Shown here one piece after another: positions 3,514 to 6,765 of a stretch of DNA of 6,765 bases. The notes beneath the pieces were generated by a model. That model was given only the letters and a program-made list of their open reading frames with translations. It was not told where the DNA came from and did not search any database. This DNA is from Pseudomonadota bacterium. GTDB lineage: Bacteria > Pseudomonadota > Alphaproteobacteria > Rhizobiales > Xanthobacteraceae. Position numbers and translations under genes: made by a program. Positions within the stretch are counted from its first letter, which is position 1; every line of letters starts with the position of its first letter. Where the stretch lies: positions 1 to 6,765 of the forward strand of contig JAEZBA010000044.1 in the NCBI GenBank assembly GCA_023430245.1, in the 5' to 3' direction.

Positions 3514-6500
3514 ATGAAGCTGACGCGACTGCGGCTGACCGGTTTCAAGTCCTTCGTCGAGCCCACCGATTTTCTGATCGAACCCGGCCTCACCGGCGTG
3601 GTCGGGCCGAACGGTTGCGGCAAGTCGAACCTTGTCGAGGCGCTGCGCTGGGTGATGGGCGAGAATTCCTACAAGTCCATGCGCGCCACCGACATGGATC
3701 AGGTGATCTTCGCCGGTTCCGGTAACCGCCCGGCGCGCAACAATGCCGAAGTGTCGATGGCGATCGACAATACCGCGCGGCTGGCGCCGCAGGCCTATAT
3801 GGACGTCGACATGATCGAGGTGGCGCGGCGGATCGAGCGCGACCAGGGCTCGACCTATCGCATCAACGGCCGCGAAGTGCGCGCGCGCGACGTGCAGATC
3901 CTGTTTGCCGATGCCTCCACCGGGGCGCGCTCGCCGGCCTTGGTGCATCAGGGCCGGATCGGCGAGATCATTCAGGCGAAGCCCGAGCAGCGCCGCCGCG
4001 TGCTGGAAGAGGCCGCCGGCATTTCCGGCCTGCATGCGCGCCGTCACGAAGCCGAATTGCGGCTGCGCGCCGCCGAGCAGAATCTGCAGCGACTGGAAGA
4101 CGTGATCGGCCAGCTTGCCTCGCAGATGGAGGCGCTGAAGCGCCAGGCCCGCCAGGCGATCCGCTATCGCAACGTCTCGGCACAGGTGCGGAAGCAGGAA
4201 GCCACGCTGTTTCATCTGCGCTGGCTGAATGCCAATACGGAACTGGCCGCAGCGGATCAGGCGCGTGACGAAGGCGTCCGCGTTGTTGCCGCTGCCACGC
4301 TGGCGCAAACGCAAGCCAGCAAGGCGCATGAAGAGGCTGCCGCGGCGTTGCCGCCGCTGCGCGAAGCCGAAGCCCGCTCCAGCGCCGCCTTGCAGCGGCT
4401 GGTGGCCGCGCGCGAGACCCTCGACCGCGAGGAGGTGCGCGCCAAGGAACGCCTCGCCGAACTGGCGCAGCGGCTGCTGCAATTCAACGACGACATCGCC
4501 CGCGAACGCCAGCTTGCAATGGATTCGGAAACCGCGCTGGCACGGCTCACCGAAGAAGCCGCAATGCTGCGGCGCGATCTGGAGGCCGGCGAAAGCAAGC
4601 GCCTCAATGCCGACGAGCGGGTTGCGGAAGCCGATGCGCAGCTCGCCGAATCGGAGAAGAATTTCAGCGAGGCGACCGGTGCGCTCGCCGACCTGACCGC
4701 ACGCCGCAATACGCTGGAGCGTGCCGCCCGCGAGCAGACCGAGCGGCTGACGCGCCTCGAACGCGACATCGCCGATGTGGTCGCCGAGTTTGCGCGGATC
4801 GACGCCGCAAACGAAGGCGGCCCCGATCTCGATGCCCTGCTGCATGCGGTCGAAGCCGCGCAGGAGGCGGTTGGTGAGGGCGAAGCCGCCGCCTTGCGCG
4901 CCGAGGCCGCGCACTCCGCCGCGCGTCAGGCGCTCGATGTCGAACGCAAGCCGCTCGCCGAGGCCGAACGCCGCGCCGGACGGCTCGAAACCGAAGCGCG
5001 CACGCTGCGCAAGGTGCTGCATGTGGACTCGGGCAGCCTGTGGCCATCGGTAATCGACAATCTCAATGTCGCGAAGGGGTACGAGACCGCGCTCGGCGCA
5101 GCCCTCGGCGACGATCTGGAAGCGCCGGCCGATCCGCGCTCGCCGATGCGCTGGGCCGGCGCGATCGTCGATCCGAGCGATCCGGTTCTCCCCGAGGGGG
5201 TCGAGCCGCTGACCAGTCATGTCACTGCGCCCGCCGAACTCGATCGCCGTCTGCGCCAGATCGGGCTCGTGGATCGGGCCGAGGCCGACCGCTTCGTGCC
5301 GTTGCTGAAGCCCGGCCAGCGGCTGGTGTCGCGAGAGGGCGATCTGTGGCGCTGGGACGGATTTGCGGTCGCAGCCAATGCCCCGACCGGCGCGGCGCGC
5401 CGCCTCGCCGAACGCAATCGCCTGGCAGAGATCGAAGCCGAGCTCGATTCGGCGCGCGCCCATGCCGAAGCCAAGCGCGAGATCGTGGCCAAGGCCGAGC
5501 AGGAAGTGGCCTCCGCGAATGCCGCCGAGACCGAAGCGCGCAACCGCTGGCGCGAGTTGCAACGTGCCGCCAATGAAGCGCGCGAGCGCCATGCCGCAGC
5601 CGAACGCGATCTCACCCACATCACCACCCGCCGGGCGGCGCTGACCGAGGCGCAGACGCGCCTTGGCGCCAACCGCGACGAGGCCGCCGCTGCGCAGGCG
5701 CAGGCGCAGCAGGCGCTGTCCGAATTGCAGCCGACCGCCGAACTGGAAGCGCGGCTGGAAGAGATCCGCAACGAGATATCGACCCGCCGGGTCGGTGCCG
5801 CGGAATTGCGCGCGGAGGCGCAGGCGCTCAGCCGCGAAGCCGAGATCGCAAAAAAGCGGCTGGAGGCGATTGCCGGCGAACAGCAATCCTGGATCGATAC
5901 GCAGGAGCGTACCGCCAAGCAGATTGCGGCGCTCGAGACGAGGCTCGGGGAGGCCACGACCGAACGCGACAGCCTGGTCGATGCGCCGCGGCTGTTCGAG
6001 GAGAAGCGGATCGCGTTGCTTGAAGAGGTGCAGATCGCCGAAGAAGCGAAGCGCGAGGCGAGCGACCGGCTGGCCGAGGGCGAGAGCGCCGCATCGGCTG
6101 CGAACAGTGCCGCGCGTGCTGCGCTCAAGGCGCTCAGCAGCGCGCGCGAGCAACTCGGCCGTTCCGAGGAGCGCGGCGAGGGCGCACGCCGCCGGCTCAC
6201 CGATGTCGAGCACGAAATCCGCGAGATGCTCGAGGTCGAGCCTCAGGGCGTCGCGGCCATGGCCGAAATCGCGGAAGGCGCGACGCTGCCCGACGTGGCC
6301 GAGGTCGAGAGCGATCTCGAAAAACTGCGGCGGGAGCGCGAGCGGCTGGGCGCCGTCAACCTGCGCGCCGAAGAGGAACTGACCGAGGTCGAGACCCAGC
6401 ATACCTCGCTGGTCACCGAGCGCGACGATCTGGTCGAAGCCATCAAGCGGCTGCGGCAGGGCATCCAGAACCTCAACCGAGAGGCGCGCGAGCGACTGAT

Positions 6501-6765
6501 CGCTTCGTTCGAGGTCGTGAACGGACACTTCAAGCATCTGTTCACCCAGCTGTTCGGCGGTGGCGAGGCCGAACTGCAATTGATCGAAAGCGACGATCCG
6601 CTGGAGGCCGGGCTCGAAGTGATGGCGAAACCGCCCGGCAAGAAGCCGCAGTCTCTGTCGCTTCTGTCCGGCGGCGAGCAGGCACTGACCGCGATGGCGC
6701 TGATCTTTGCGGTGTTCCTCACCAATCCGGCGCCGATCTGCGTGCTGGACGAAGTGGACGCGCCG
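3514..6765 (+). CDS. smc: SMC chromosome-partition/condensin ATPase (partial, lacks C-terminal end)
   Basis: SMC dimers, with ScpA and ScpB, load at ParB-parS and organise and separate sister chromosomes. The 1084 codons present show the full order. The N-terminal head has MKLTRLRLTGFKSF, Walker A GPNGCGKS (31-38) and Q-loop Gln146 (LVHQGRIGEII). A coiled coil of Ala/Glu/Arg heptads follows, about 166-505. The hinge is compact, about 508-625, with GYETALGAALGDDL (522-535) and LVSREGDLWRWDGF (604-617). The returning coiled coil is about 635-985, with LGAVNLR at 945-951. The C-terminal head has signature LSGGEQ (1051-1056) and Walker B Asp1079 with catalytic Glu1080. The window ends four residues later, so the D-loop and H-motif are outside; an estimated 60-80 residues are missing. 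ATG 3514 is fixed by the conserved SMC N-terminus, with AAGAAG 7 bases upstream. Confidence 0.97.
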   Translation, partial: MKLTRLRLTGFKSFVEPTDFLIEPGLTGVVGPNGCGKSNLVEALRWVMGENSYKSMRATDMDQVIFAGSGNRPARNNAEVSMAIDNTARLAPQAYMDVDMIEVARRIERDQGSTYRINGREVRARDVQILFADASTGARSPALVHQGRIGEIIQAKPEQRRRVLEEAAGISGLHARRHEAELRLRAAEQNLQRLEDVIGQLASQMEALKRQARQAIRYRNVSAQVRKQEATLFHLRWLNANTELAAADQARDEGVRVVAAATLAQTQASKAHEEAAAALPPLREAEARSSAALQRLVAARETLDREEVRAKERLAELAQRLLQFNDDIARERQLAMDSETALARLTEEAAMLRRDLEAGESKRLNADERVAEADAQLAESEKNFSEATGALADLTARRNTLERAAREQTERLTRLERDIADVVAEFARIDAANEGGPDLDALLHAVEAAQEAVGEGEAAALRAEAAHSAARQALDVERKPLAEAERRAGRLETEARTLRKVLHVDSGSLWPSVIDNLNVAKGYETALGAALGDDLEAPADPRSPMRWAGAIVDPSDPVLPEGVEPLTSHVTAPAELDRRLRQIGLVDRAEADRFVPLLKPGQRLVSREGDLWRWDGFAVAANAPTGAARRLAERNRLAEIEAELDSARAHAEAKREIVAKAEQEVASANAAETEARNRWRELQRAANEARERHAAAERDLTHITTRRAALTEAQTRLGANRDEAAAAQAQAQQALSELQPTAELEARLEEIRNEISTRRVGAAELRAEAQALSREAEIAKKRLEAIAGEQQSWIDTQERTAKQIAALETRLGEATTERDSLVDAPRLFEEKRIALLEEVQIAEEAKREASDRLAEGESAASAANSAARAALKALSSAREQLGRSEERGEGARRRLTDVEHEIREMLEVEPQGVAAMAEIAEGATLPDVAEVESDLEKLRRERERLGAVNLRAEEELTEVETQHTSLVTERDDLVEAIKRLRQGIQNLNREARERLIASFEVVNGHFKHLFTQLFGGGEAELQLIESDDPLEAGLEVMAKPPGKKPQSLSLLSGGEQALTAMALIFAVFLTNPAPICVLDEVDAP

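Noticed and set aside
3282..3623. A 113-codon minus-strand frame across the smc start and upstream region
   Set aside because: Half of it is antisense to the conserved SMC N-terminus, and no ribosome binding site or domain is evident. The intergenic half might derive from a repeat, but I cannot support that from one copy.
5217..6200. Long Ser/Arg/Ala-rich minus-strand frame within smc, and several Arg/Pro-rich plus-strand frames (for example 5040-5576 and 5663-6382)
   Set aside because: Their composition is biased by reading smc coiled-coil codons out of frame; no domain is recognisable and all overlap smc fully.
3430..6579. A 1049-codon open reading frame on the minus strand, antisense to smc
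   Set aside because: Its codons are the exact reverse complements of the smc codons. It stays open only because smc avoids TTA, CTA and TCA, as expected in GC-rich DNA. The product is low-complexity and resembles no family, while the sense strand has every SMC motif.
1..6765. CRISPR array, tRNA, rRNA, transposase or integrase
   Set aside because: No regularly spaced repeats, no cloverleaf-like or rRNA-like sequence, and no recombinase motifs were seen on either strand.

Overview
The window is chromosomal DNA from a GC-rich alphaproteobacterium, most likely Rhizobiales of the Bradyrhizobium / Rhodopseudomonas / Nitrobacter / Afipia group. This rests on the protein sequences (compact-hinge SMC, DUF721 protein, MutY), the strong G/C preference at third codon positions, and the gene order mutY - DUF721 - dsbA-like - smc, which I recall as a common order in this group. 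No database search was possible.

Layout. (1) Positions 1-758, minus strand: N-terminal 252 codons of mutY, an adenine DNA glycosylase that runs off the left edge. It keeps the catalytic residues but has Gly where the fourth Cys of the 4Fe-4S motif should be. (2) 757-1287, plus: a DUF721/DciA-like protein, divergent from mutY. The two predicted ATG codons share one CATG. (3) 1388-2056, plus: a Tat-exported DsbA-like thioredoxin-fold oxidoreductase with a CGHC active site, GTG start and good ribosome binding site. (4) 2072-2192: intergenic palindromes resembling dispersed repeats. (5) 2224-2989, plus: a compact toxin-antitoxin operon. It has a promoter with a perfect 26-bp palindrome over the -10 box, a 100-aa putative antitoxin of unnamed family, and a 137-aa VapC/PIN-domain toxin whose GTG start overlaps the antitoxin stop. 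(6) 2990-3513: a 524-base stretch without a confident gene; it holds a weak small-membrane-protein candidate on the minus strand and a short hairpin. (7) 3514 to the right edge, plus: smc, the chromosome condensin ATPase, 1084 codons, cut inside Walker B.

The housekeeping genes concern genome maintenance (MutY repair, possible DciA-type helicase loading, SMC chromosome organisation) and periplasmic thiol chemistry. The toxin-antitoxin operon with its flanking repeats looks like an accessory insertion between dsbA and smc. I found no clearly new large system. The strongest points for a second look are the incomplete Fe-S motif in MutY, the shared CATG start, and the operator/promoter and unclassified antitoxin of the toxin-antitoxin module.
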